From Brevundimonas sp. (lineage in GTDB: Bacteria; Pseudomonadota; Alphaproteobacteria; Caulobacterales; Caulobacteraceae), in NCBI RefSeq assembly GCF_031082345.1, contig NZ_JAVHLH010000129.1, positions 1-7,965 on the forward strand: a stretch of 7,965 nucleotides of DNA, written 5' to 3'. Both the position numbers and the translations under genes were made by a program. The notes below the pieces were generated by a model that saw nothing but the letters and a program-made list of their open reading frames with translations, was not told the origin of the DNA and searched no databases. This document shows positions 1-5,519 of the stretch, one piece after another (position 1 is the stretch's first letter; every line of letters starts with the position of its first letter).

Positions 1-44
1 TGATGCACGCGGGGGAGAGCATCCGCAGCGTGGTGGTGTTCTAG
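1..44 (+). CDS. Class III alcohol dehydrogenase / S-(hydroxymethyl)glutathione dehydrogenase, C-terminal end only (partial)
   Basis: Only the last 13 complete codons and a TAG stop (42-44) lie in the window, reading MHAGESIRSVVVF. This ending closely resembles the C-terminus of class III zinc alcohol dehydrogenases (FrmA/AdhC/ADH5), which end in a Met-His-x-Gly-x-Ser-Ile-Arg-x-Val motif. The family oxidises S-hydroxymethylglutathione, formed from formaldehyde and glutathione, to S-formylglutathione in the cytoplasm. The identification from so short a tail is supported by context, because the enzyme for the next pathway step (S-formylglutathione hydrolase) lies on the same strand one gene downstream. 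The body of the gene and its zinc ligands are outside the window. Confidence 0.8.
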   Translation, partial: MHAGESIRSVVVF

Positions 45-59
45 AGGCTTGCGTCCCCG

Positions 60-84
60 GGATAGTTGTTTAAAAAAACTGTCC
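60..84 (+). other. AT-rich imperfect palindrome between the dehydrogenase and VOC genes
   Basis: Bases 60-67 (GGATAGTT) can pair with 77-84 (AACTGTCC). This gives eight pairs with one G-T wobble and a 9-base loop made mostly of T and A. It is the only markedly AT-rich spot in the first 500 bases and lies about 20 bases before the VOC start codon. It could be an operator, an mRNA processing or stability hairpin, or chance. It has only a short A/T loop and no T-tract after the stem, so it does not look like a rho-independent terminator. Confidence 0.3.
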
Positions 85-105
85 TGAAGCAGGAAAAGGG
101 AAGCC

Positions 106-489
106 ATGTTCACCCACATCACCGTCGGCGCGAACGACGTCGAGGCGTCGCGCCAATTCTATGACGCGGCGCTGGGCGCGCTGGGGATCGCGCCGGCCAG
201 CGGGCCGGACCCCAAGGGTCGCTACTGGTGGCGGACGGAGCGGGGGGCGTTCGCGGTCGGCCAGCCGATCGACGGCGAGCCGGCCTGTCACGCCAACGGC
301 GGCACCATCGGCTTTCACGCCGCCAGCCCGGAAGCGGTCGACGCCTTTCACACGGCGGGCGTCGAGAGCGGCGGCGTCTCCATCGAGAATCCGCCCGGAT
401 TCCGGGAGCTGGCCGTCGGGAAGCTGTATCTGGCCTATCTGCGCGATCCAGCCGGCAACAAGGTCTGCGCCCTGCACAGGCCGGGGTGA
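106..489 (+). CDS. VOC (glyoxalase/bleomycin-resistance fold) family protein in a formaldehyde-detoxification cluster
   Basis: The protein has 127 residues, the normal length of a single-domain VOC protein built from two beta-alpha-beta-beta-beta modules. Typical landmarks are FTHITVG at the start with His4, the NDVEASRQFYDAALGALG helix (10-27), GTIGFHA (66-72), and the closing strand LAYLRDPAGNKVCAL (109-123). The last metal-ligand position, usually Glu in DPxGxxxE, is Cys121, so canonical glyoxalase I metal chemistry is doubtful. A purine-rich ribosome binding site (91-102) precedes the ATG. It follows the class III alcohol dehydrogenase by 61 bases and precedes S-formylglutathione hydrolase, so co-transcription is likely. 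Many VOC enzymes act on glutathione adducts, which would fit this context, but the substrate is unknown. Confidence 0.9.
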   Translation: MFTHITVGANDVEASRQFYDAALGALGIAPASGPDPKGRYWWRTERGAFAVGQPIDGEPACHANGGTIGFHAASPEAVDAFHTAGVESGGVSIENPPGFRELAVGKLYLAYLRDPAGNKVCALHRPG

Positions 490-503
490 CACTCGATATT
501 CCA

Positions 504-637
504 TCCGCTCATCCCGGCGAAAGCCGGGACCCAGTGCTTTGGACGATCGGTCCCGGTAGGCTGCCCGGAACGATATCCTGAAACGCCGGCGTCAAGCTGG
601 ACAGAACTGGGTCCCGGCTTTCGCCGGGATGAGCGGA
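504..637. repeat. REP-like element: 32-bp perfect inverted repeat pair upstream of fghA
   Basis: The left arm (504-535) and right arm (606-637) are perfect reverse complements over 32 bases, separated by 70 bases. Each arm contains its own palindrome: 513-528 reads CCCGGC-GAAA-GCCGGG, a 6-bp stem with a GNRA tetraloop on the plus strand, and 613-628 is its complement. Translated in various frames the arms give strings such as SRRKPGPS and VPAFAGM, which recur in spurious predicted proteins from many proteobacteria. This marks a dispersed intergenic repeat family and not a gene. It fills almost the whole gap between the VOC gene and fghA. Confidence 0.85.
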
Positions 638-641
638 AAAT

Positions 642-1475
642 ATGGAAACCCTGAAGACCCACGTCGTCCACGGCGGAACCCTGCGCTATCTGCGCCACGA
701 CAGCGCGACCACCGGCACGGCGATGACGCTGTCGGTGTTCACGCCGCCGGGGGAGGGGCCGTTCCCGGTGCTGATCTGGCTGTCGGGCCTGACCTGCACC
801 GAGGACAATTTCACCACCAAGGCCGGGGCCTATGGCGCGGCGGCCGCGCACGGCGTGATCGTGGTGGCCCCGGACACCTCGCCGAGGGGGGAAGGCGTCG
901 CGGACGATCCGGCCTACGACCTGGGGCAGGGGGCGGGCTTCTATGTCGACGCCGTCGAGGCGCCGTGGGCGAAGCATTTCCGCATGGAGAGCTATGTCGT
1001 CGGCGAACTGATCGGGCTGGTCGACGCGGAATTCCCGACCACGAAGGCGCGGGCGATCTCGGGGCATTCGATGGGCGGGCATGGGGCGCTGACGCTGGCG
1101 CTGAGGCATCCGCACCTGTTCCGGTCGGTCTCGGCCTTCGCGCCGATCGCCTCGCCGACGCGCTGTCCGTGGGGCGAGAAGGCGTTCGCCGCCTATCTGG
1201 GCGAGGACCGGGAGACGTGGGCCGAGCACGACGCGGCGCGGCTGATCGGGGACGGGGTCGGGGCCGGCTGTTTTGACGACATCCTGATCGACCAGGGGGA
1301 CGCCGATCCGTTCCTGGTGGAGCAGCTGAAGCCGGAGCTGCTGGTCGCGGCGGCGGAGGCGGCGGGGCAGACGGTCACGCTGAGGATGCAGCCGGGGTAT
1401 GATCACTCCTATTTCTTCATGACCAGTTTCATCGCCGACCATGTGGCCTTCCACGCCGCGCGGCTGAAGGACTGA
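642..1475 (+). CDS. fghA: S-formylglutathione hydrolase (esterase D family)
   Basis: This cytoplasmic serine esterase hydrolyses S-formylglutathione to formate and glutathione, the second enzymatic step of glutathione-dependent formaldehyde detoxification. The 277 residues match the usual family length. The nucleophile elbow is GHSMGG (141-146) with Ser143. The remaining triad residues, by comparison with the family, are Asp222 in DQGDADPFL (217-225) and His255 in GYDHSY (252-257). The conserved SGLTCTEDNF segment (48-57) with Cys52 is present. The chosen ATG gives the expected N-terminus METLKTHVVHGG; an ATG at 629 is in another frame. The only Shine-Dalgarno-like bases (GAGCGG, 631-636) lie inside the right arm of the inverted repeat. 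Transcription probably comes from upstream of the dehydrogenase gene. Confidence 0.97.
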   Translation: METLKTHVVHGGTLRYLRHDSATTGTAMTLSVFTPPGEGPFPVLIWLSGLTCTEDNFTTKAGAYGAAAAHGVIVVAPDTSPRGEGVADDPAYDLGQGAGFYVDAVEAPWAKHFRMESYVVGELIGLVDAEFPTTKARAISGHSMGGHGALTLALRHPHLFRSVSAFAPIASPTRCPWGEKAFAAYLGEDRETWAEHDAARLIGDGVGAGCFDDILIDQGDADPFLVEQLKPELLVAAAEAAGQTVTLRMQPGYDHSYFFMTSFIADHVAFHAARLKD

Positions 1476-1517
1476 TCGGTCCGTGATAGGGTCGCGTCCG
1501 GAACTGGAGGGCGTCCC

Positions 1518-2486
1518 ATGCGGCTCGTTGCATTCGCGTTCGGCCTGATGGCCCTGGCGGCCGTCGCGGCGCCGGCCGCGGCCCAGCAGCAGATGGTCGA
1601 TCCGGATTTCCGGCCGACCGTGGAGCGTCCGGCCTATGCGGCGGGCCAGGGTCCGGTCGTGGTCATCGACGAGGCGCACGCCAATTTCCACCGGCTGGAG
1701 GGCCAGTATGCGCCGTTCGCGGCGCTGCTGAGGGCCGACGGCTACCAGGTGCGGGCCGGGACGCAGGCGTTCGACGCCGGCGGTCTGGAGGGCGTGGACG
1801 TGGTGGTCATCGCCAATGCGGGCGCGACCCAGCAAAAGCCGACGCCGCCGGCCTTCACCGAGGCCGAAGGAGCGGCGCTGGAGGCGTGGGTCCGGGACGG
1901 CGGCAGGCTGCTGCTGATCGCCGATCACACGCCGTTCGGGGCGGCGGCGGAGGCGTTGGCGGCGCGGTTCGGGGTGAGGATGGGGACCGGCTACGCCTTC
2001 GCGATGACGGACGGGGGCCGCGACCTGACGACCAACCTGACCTATCCGGCCGAGGCCTTGGGGGATCATCCGATCATTGCGGGACGCGGCGACTCGGAGC
2101 GGGTGGACAGCGTGACCGCCTTCACCGGCCAGTCGCTGGAGGGGCCGGACGGCGCGACGGCGCTGCTGCACATGACCGATGGCGCGCGGGAGTCGCCCGA
2201 TCTGCCGACGCTGCAGGCCCTGGCCGACCGGCTGGACGAGGCGGGCGGGTCCGAGGCCGCGGTGGCGGAACTGTCGAAGCCGGCGCTGCCGGCGCAGGGA
2301 CTGGCGTTCGAATACGGCCGGGGGCGGGTGGTGGTGCTGGGCGAGGCCGGGATGCTGTCGGCGCAGCTGATCCGCTATCCGCCGGAGAGCGGTCAGGCCG
2401 ACCGGCGCTTCGGCATGAACGCCGCGCCGGGCAATGCGCGCTTCGGGCTCAACATAATGCACTGGCTGAGCGGCCTGCTGCCCTGA
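1518..2486 (+). CDS. Secreted DUF4350-like protein of unknown function
   Basis: The 322-residue product begins with a signal peptide: basic Arg2, a hydrophobic stretch at about 3-18, and a probable cleavage after APAAA (Ala22). A periplasmic location is therefore likely. The mature part has the alternating beta-alpha pattern of DUF4350 and related class I glutamine-amidotransferase/flavodoxin-like folds: VVVIDEAHANFH (47-58), VDVVVIANAG (93-102), and GGRLLLIADHTPFGAAAEAL (127-146). It ends with GRGRVVVLGEAGMLSAQ and a Trp-containing C-terminus. No enzymatic function is established for the family, and no catalytic cysteine was recognised. A good Shine-Dalgarno (GGAGG, 1506-1510) is seven bases from the ATG. 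It starts 42 bases after fghA and may be read from the same transcript, although a functional link to formaldehyde metabolism is not apparent. Confidence 0.85.
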   Translation: MRLVAFAFGLMALAAVAAPAAAQQQMVDPDFRPTVERPAYAAGQGPVVVIDEAHANFHRLEGQYAPFAALLRADGYQVRAGTQAFDAGGLEGVDVVVIANAGATQQKPTPPAFTEAEGAALEAWVRDGGRLLLIADHTPFGAAAEALAARFGVRMGTGYAFAMTDGGRDLTTNLTYPAEALGDHPIIAGRGDSERVDSVTAFTGQSLEGPDGATALLHMTDGARESPDLPTLQALADRLDEAGGSEAAVAELSKPALPAQGLAFEYGRGRVVVLGEAGMLSAQLIRYPPESGQADRRFGMNAAPGNARFGLNIMHWLSGLLP

Positions 2487-2506
2487 AGCCGTGCTAGGGA
2501 GGGATC

Positions 2507-2737
2507 ATGACCACCGCTGACGCCGCCCACGACGAGATGTTCGCCGCCCTGTGCCGGGAGGTCGGCTTCTGCCTGCACCCCAAGGGCGAGAAGCGGGTGC
2601 TGGCGGCCCTGCCGAACGGACTGGACGCCGCGACGCGGGCGGTGTTCGACGCCGAGGGGGTGGATTTCGTCTCCGCCTCCGGCGACCTGCGGCGCGCGGT
2701 GCGGGACTGCCTGAAGGCCAATCTGCCGGAGATCTGA
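2507..2737 (+). CDS. Small conserved-looking hypothetical protein (76 aa)
   Basis: I do not recognise this family. The product is a small, soluble, mixed-charge protein with no signal peptide or membrane segment. Three cysteines occur (16, 22 and 68), the first two in the segment LCREVGFCLHPKGEKR. The second half, beginning DAATRAVFDAEGVDF (40-54), looks like helix-strand-helix. A strong Shine-Dalgarno (GGGAGGGA, 2498-2505) stands just before the ATG. The gene begins 20 bases after the DUF4350 gene, and codon use matches its neighbours, so I judge it real. It ends nine bases from the stop codon of the convergent lipoprotein gene. Confidence 0.75.
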   Translation: MTTADAAHDEMFAALCREVGFCLHPKGEKRVLAALPNGLDAATRAVFDAEGVDFVSASGDLRRAVRDCLKANLPEI

Positions 2738-2746
2738 GCGGCAGCT

Positions 2747-3001
2747 CTAGTCGTCGGACGCCGGCGGGGCGCCGTCGGAGGCCGTTGTCGTCGTGACGAC
2801 CGTGGTCGTGGTCGACGTGGTTTTCGAGACCGACCATTCGGTGTTGCAGGAAGGTGCGCCGACCCATTCGCCCGTGCTGGTGTGGCAGTTCGAGCGGACC
2901 TCGGCCTGATCCGCCATCCGGTCGAGGGAGGCCACGGCGGCGCAGCCGGGGAGGGCGAACAGCGCCGCCAGAGCGGCCAGGGCGCGATGGATTGAGGTCA
3001 C
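2747..3001 (-). CDS. Small threonine-rich lipoprotein
   Basis: The 84-residue product starts at a GTG with an excellent Shine-Dalgarno (AGGAGG read on the minus strand, plus-strand bases 3008-3013). The N-terminus is a type II signal peptide: MTSIHR, a hydrophobic run at 7-17, and the lipobox LPGC with lipidated Cys20. The mature part contains a Cys39...Cys52 pair around GEWVGAPSC that could form a disulfide. It ends in a low-complexity tail of Ser/Thr/Val (58-73, including TTTTVV and TTTT) followed by DGAPPASDD. The tail resembles an extended linker, so it is likely a small envelope protein anchored in the outer or inner membrane. Function is unknown. It is divergent from the superoxide dismutase gene. 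Confidence 0.75.
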   Translation of the reverse strand: MTSIHRALAALAALFALPGCAAVASLDRMADQAEVRSNCHTSTGEWVGAPSCNTEWSVSKTTSTTTTVVTTTTASDGAPPASDD

Positions 3002-3087
3002 CGTTCTCCTCCTCGAGAATGAACCCCGAAGATCAACTCACGCGTGCGCGGATGCAAGCGTGCTGAACCAAATTCCCTCCGACCCGC

Positions 3088-3115
3088 TTGGGTTCGACGT
3101 GCGGGCGCCTAGATG
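3088..3115 (+). promoter_or_regulatory. Candidate promoter for the superoxide dismutase gene
   Basis: TTGGGT at 3088-3093 and TAGATG at 3110-3115 are separated by 16 bases and lie about 35 bases before the start codon. Both hexamers match the vegetative consensus only partly. CCCGC (3083-3087) and GCGGG (3101-3105) form an inverted repeat across the -35 region. This is a weak assignment made by eye. Confidence 0.3.
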
Positions 3116-3149
3116 AGGGCTCCCCGAAACCCGTCGAAGGAGCCTCCCC

Positions 3150-3761
3150 ATGGCCTTTACGCTTCCGCCCCTCCCCTATGCCTATGACGCCCTGGAGCCG
3201 GCCATCGACAAGGCGACGATGGAGTTCCACCACGACAAGCACCACCAAGCCTATGTCGACAATCTGAACAAGGCGGTGGACGCGGACAGCAGCCTGCAGG
3301 GCAAGTCGCTGGAAGAGCTGTTCGCCGGCATCTCGAAGGCGCCCAGGGCCGTGCGCAACAATGGCGGCGGGCACTGGAACCACAGCCTGTTCTGGGAGCT
3401 GCTGGCGCCGCAGGGCAAGACCGGCGAGCCCTCGGCCGAGCTGGCCGCCGCCATCGACCGCGATCTGGGCGGGATGGAGAAATTCAAGGAGGCCTTCAAC
3501 GCCGCCGGCGCCGGCCAGTTCGGCTCGGGCTGGGCCTGGCTGATCGTGCAGGACGGCAAGCTGAAGGTCACCTCGACGCCGAACCAGGACAATCCGCTGA
3601 TGGATGTGGCCGACGACAAGGGCGCCGTGGTTCTGGCCGCCGATGTCTGGGAGCACGCCTATTATCTGAAGTACCAGAACCGCCGGCCCGACTATCTGAA
3701 GGCGTTCTGGTCGGTGGTGAACTGGAACAAGGCCAACGAACTGTTCGCCGCGGCGGGCTGA
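3150..3761 (+). CDS. sodA: Superoxide dismutase, Fe/Mn family with Mn-type residues
   Basis: The enzyme converts superoxide to hydrogen peroxide and oxygen; no signal peptide is present, so it acts in the cytoplasm. At 203 residues it has the standard family length. Metal ligands are His27, His78, Asp165 and His169, the last two in DVWEHAYY (165-172). The glycine-rich [13 protein letters not shown] (70-82) and Gln146 in [10 protein letters not shown] (142-151) are the Mn-type arrangement; Fe-type enzymes carry the second-sphere Gln in the earlier segment. Residues therefore favour a Mn or cambialistic enzyme, although alphaproteobacterial homologues are often labelled sodB. The Shine-Dalgarno GAAGGAG (3136-3142) is seven bases from the ATG. 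The gene appears monocistronic. Confidence 0.96.
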   Translation: MAFTLPPLPYAYDALEPAIDKATMEFHHDKHHQAYVDNLNKAVDADSSLQGKSLEELFAGISKAPRAVRNNGGGHWNHSLFWELLAPQGKTGEPSAELAAAIDRDLGGMEKFKEAFNAAGAGQFGSGWAWLIVQDGKLKVTSTPNQDNPLMDVADDKGAVVLAADVWEHAYYLKYQNRRPDYLKAFWSVVNWNKANELFAAAG

Positions 3762-3772
3762 GCCACGCGAGG

Positions 3773-3804
3773 GCGGCGTCCGCCGAAGTCTTGACGGACG
3801 CCGC
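3773..3804 (+). other. Perfect 10-bp stem-loop after the superoxide dismutase gene
   Basis: GCGGCGTCCG (3773-3782) is the exact reverse complement of CGGACGCCGC (3795-3804), with a 12-base loop. It lies 11 bases after the sod stop codon, the right place for transcript-end protection or termination. No T-tract follows, so intrinsic termination is uncertain. The loop and right arm also contain the -35 hexamer of a candidate rpsD promoter. Confidence 0.5.
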
Positions 3805-3819
3805 TCCGACCGTCATAAG
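3791..3819 (+). promoter_or_regulatory. Candidate rpsD promoter
   Basis: TTGACG (3791-3796) matches the -35 element typical of Caulobacter-type housekeeping promoters, and CATAAG (3814-3819) is a four-of-six match to the -10 consensus. The spacer is 17 bases. A start near 3826 would give an rpsD leader of roughly 115 bases. This is by inspection only. Confidence 0.45.
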
Positions 3820-3868
3820 CCCCGCCTTCACGCCACCGGCTCGCCGCGTTGCGTGATTGACTACGGAC

Positions 3869-3935
3869 GATGCGTGGACCGCCGTTGAGATCGTCTCTCC
3901 AGTTGGGGAGGGACCGGGCCGCATCATGAGAAGAG
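3869..3935 (+). promoter_or_regulatory. Possibly structured rpsD leader
   Basis: Between the candidate promoter and the rpsD start, GATGCG (3869-3874) can pair with CGCATC (3920-3925). These enclose a local hairpin CTCTCC-AGTT-GGGGAG (3895-3910). The closing strand ends just before the weak ribosome binding site GAGAAGAG (3928-3935). S4 represses its own synthesis by binding leader RNA in E. coli and Bacillus. An analogous element here is an inference without any known consensus match. Confidence 0.3.
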
Positions 3936-3941
3936 TGACAT

Positions 3942-4559
3942 ATGTCCAAGCGCCATAGCGCCAAGTACAAACTCGACCGGGTCATGGGTGAAAACCTGTG
4001 GGGCCGCTCGAAATCCCCCGTCAACAAGCGCTCGTACGGCCCCGGCCAGCACGGTCAGCGCCGCAAGCAGAAGGTCTCGGACTTCGGCCTGCAGCTGAAG
4101 GCCAAGCAGAAGCTGAAGGGCTATTACGGCAACATCACCGAGAAGCAGTTCTCGGCGACCTATGACGAAGCCTCGCGCCGCAAGGGCAACAGCTCCGAGA
4201 ACCTGATCGGCCTGCTGGAGTCGCGCCTCGACGCCATCGTCTACCGCGCCAAATTCGTCCCGACCGTCTGGGCCGCCCGCCAGTTCGTCAGCCACGGCCA
4301 CGTGACCGTCGACGGCAAGAAGGTCGACATCGGTTCCTACCGGGTCAAGCCGGGCCAGGTCATCGAGGTCAAGGAGAAGTCCCGCTCGATGGCGCTGGTG
4401 CTGGAGGCCCAGCAGTCGTCGGAGCGCGACGTGCCCGACTACCTCGAGCTGGGTGACCGCGGCTTCTCGGTCCGCTACGTCCGCGTGCCGGAACTGGCCG
4501 ACGTGCCGTTCCCGGTGAAGATGGAGCCGAACCTGGTGGTCGAATACTACTCGTCGTAA
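3942..4559 (+). CDS. rpsD: Small ribosomal subunit protein S4
   Basis: S4 is a primary binder of 16S rRNA that nucleates assembly of the small subunit and takes part in translational accuracy. The 205 residues match the bacterial length. The N-terminal domain (about 1-90) carries [13 protein letters not shown], the [14 protein letters not shown] segment (30-43) and [12 protein letters not shown] (59-70). It has no cysteines, so this is the zinc-independent form. The S4 RNA-binding domain follows (about 92-147), including [20 protein letters not shown] (113-132). The ATG is preceded by only a modest purine-rich site (3928-3935). The gene stands alone and not in the alpha operon, as is common in alphaproteobacteria, and is closed by a strong terminator. 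Confidence 0.99.
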   Translation: MSKRHSAKYKLDRVMGENLWGRSKSPVNKRSYGPGQHGQRRKQKVSDFGLQLKAKQKLKGYYGNITEKQFSATYDEASRRKGNSSENLIGLLESRLDAIVYRAKFVPTVWAARQFVSHGHVTVDGKKVDIGSYRVKPGQVIEVKEKSRSMALVLEAQQSSERDVPDYLELGDRGFSVRYVRVPELADVPFPVKMEPNLVVEYYSS

Positions 4560-4583
4560 TCGGCTGTTTCGACAGACGTTCGG

Positions 4584-4614
4584 AAGGGCCCCGGAGCGAT
4601 CCGGGGCCCTTTCC
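4584..4614 (+). terminator. Rho-independent terminator of rpsD
   Basis: A 12-bp perfect stem pairs 4584-4595 (AAGGGCCCCGGA) with 4600-4611, closed by a GCGA tetraloop of the stable GNRA class. The stem ends in a short T run (4610-4612). It lies 24 bases after the rpsD stop codon. Confidence 0.9.
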
Positions 4615-4696
4615 ACATCAGGCCCGCATCGGGTTCCCCTCGGGGGCGAACAGGCGCACACTATGCGCGTTCAGGAATCGGCACGGGAGGCCGGGC

Positions 4697-5086
4697 ATGA
4701 AACGGACCGTCACGCTCGCCGGCACGATGACCCTCGCCGTGGCGCTCTCGGGTTGCGCGCTCGTGGACCGCTGGACCGGCCGGGAGGCCGCGCCGATGCT
4801 CGCCGACAGCCCGGGCCAGATCGAACCCGTGCACGCCGCCGCCATCGTGCAGGACCAGGCCGTGTTCTGGGTCAGTTCGAACGGCTGCACCCAGAAAGCC
4901 GACCTGCTGCCGGTCGTCCGCCGTCAGGGCGACGCCTCGGTGATCACCCTGCGCCGCCTGAAGGAGGATCGCTGTCTCGAACCTCGCGCCCAAGGGGTCG
5001 AGATGAGCTGGACCTTTCAGGAGATGGGGCTGGCGCCGGGCAGTCGGGTTTCGGTCGAAAACCCCTACCAGCTGCCGCGCGGCTAA
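4697..5086 (+). CDS. Conserved-type hypothetical lipoprotein (129 aa)
   Basis: The product starts with a type II signal peptide: MKRT, a hydrophobic core at 5-17, and the lipobox LSGC with lipidated Cys20. The mature domain of about 100 residues has a beta-rich look, with AVFWVSSNGCTQKADLLPVV (55-74) and SVITLRRLKEDRCLEP (81-96). Cys64 and Cys93 could form a disulfide in the periplasm. I do not recognise a named family with confidence, although the Gly-Cys-Thr-x-Lys-Ala-Asp and Arg-x-Leu-Lys-x-Asp-x-Cys motifs look like a conserved small-lipoprotein fold. A good Shine-Dalgarno (GGGAGG, 4685-4690) precedes the ATG. It follows the rpsD terminator, so it needs its own promoter, and it is convergent with the thioesterase gene, with four bases between the two stop codons. 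Confidence 0.8.
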   Translation: MKRTVTLAGTMTLAVALSGCALVDRWTGREAAPMLADSPGQIEPVHAAAIVQDQAVFWVSSNGCTQKADLLPVVRRQGDASVITLRRLKEDRCLEPRAQGVEMSWTFQEMGLAPGSRVSVENPYQLPRG

Positions 5087-5090
5087 CCCG

Positions 5091-5519
5091 TCAGCGGATC
5101 TCGAATTTCGGCAGCATGTCGGCCGGGATGCGGTGCGGCCGCATGGTCACGGCGTCCACCAACACCCATTCCGAGACGCCCTGGGCGCACAGACGCCCGT
5201 CGCCGTCCTCGATGCGGACATAGCGGTTGAAGCGCGGCCCCTGCGGGTCGCCGACCCAGGTGCGGGCCTTTACGCCGGGGGCGTCGGGCGGCAGCGGGCG
5301 GAAATAGTCGATCTCGTGGCGCACGGCGACCCACGACCATCGGGCCCGGGTCTCCGGGTCGAAGCGGGCGTTCCAGTGGGCCGTGCCGGCGTCCTGCAGC
5401 CAGCCGACGTAGACGACGTTGTTGACGTGGCCGTTGTCGTCGATGTGCTCGGGGCGGACCTCCAGCGGGACGACGAAAATTTCGCGGTCCGCCCGGGGTT
5501 CGAGCTGGGCCTTGGCCAT
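5091..5519 (-). CDS. 4HBT-type hotdog acyl-CoA thioesterase
   Basis: The 142-residue product has the single-hotdog layout of the 4-hydroxybenzoyl-CoA thioesterase superfamily. The signature HIDDNGHVNNVVYVGWLQDA (25-44) contains the conserved acidic residue (Asp27 or Asp28), the NGHVNN turn and the start of the central helix. Strands such as WSWVAVRHEIDYFRPL (61-76) and GRLCAQGVSEWVLVDA (108-123) complete the fold. Family members hydrolyse acyl-CoA thioesters; the substrate here cannot be read from sequence. The ATG overlaps the grxD stop in TGATG, which suggests translational coupling and fixes this start. The same frame stays open upstream through grxD, but that extension is an Arg-rich shadow. 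Confidence 0.92.
   Translation of the reverse strand: MAKAQLEPRADREIFVVPLEVRPEHIDDNGHVNNVVYVGWLQDAGTAHWNARFDPETRARWSWVAVRHEIDYFRPLPPDAPGVKARTWVGDPQGPRFNRYVRIEDGDGRLCAQGVSEWVLVDAVTMRPHRIPADMLPKFEIR

Noticed and set aside
504..637. The inverted repeat as a rho-independent terminator or as the ends of a miniature transposon
   Set aside because: There is no T-tract after either arm, the operon continues into fghA, and no flanking target-site duplication is visible. A REP-like element fits better.
435..2462. Very long minus-strand open frame (675 codons) opposite fghA and the DUF4350 gene
   Set aside because: Its translation is Arg/Pro/Gly-rich with no domain pattern, it runs through the inverted repeat, and two well-supported genes occupy the other strand. 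It is a by-product of high GC content.
3039..3046. CACGCGTG palindrome in the lipoprotein/sod divergent region
   Set aside because: An 8-bp GC-rich palindrome is expected by chance in DNA of this composition, and there is no second copy nearby.
3924..4661. 245-codon minus-strand frame opposite rpsD
   Set aside because: It is antisense to rpsD, passes through the terminator and shows no recognisable protein features.
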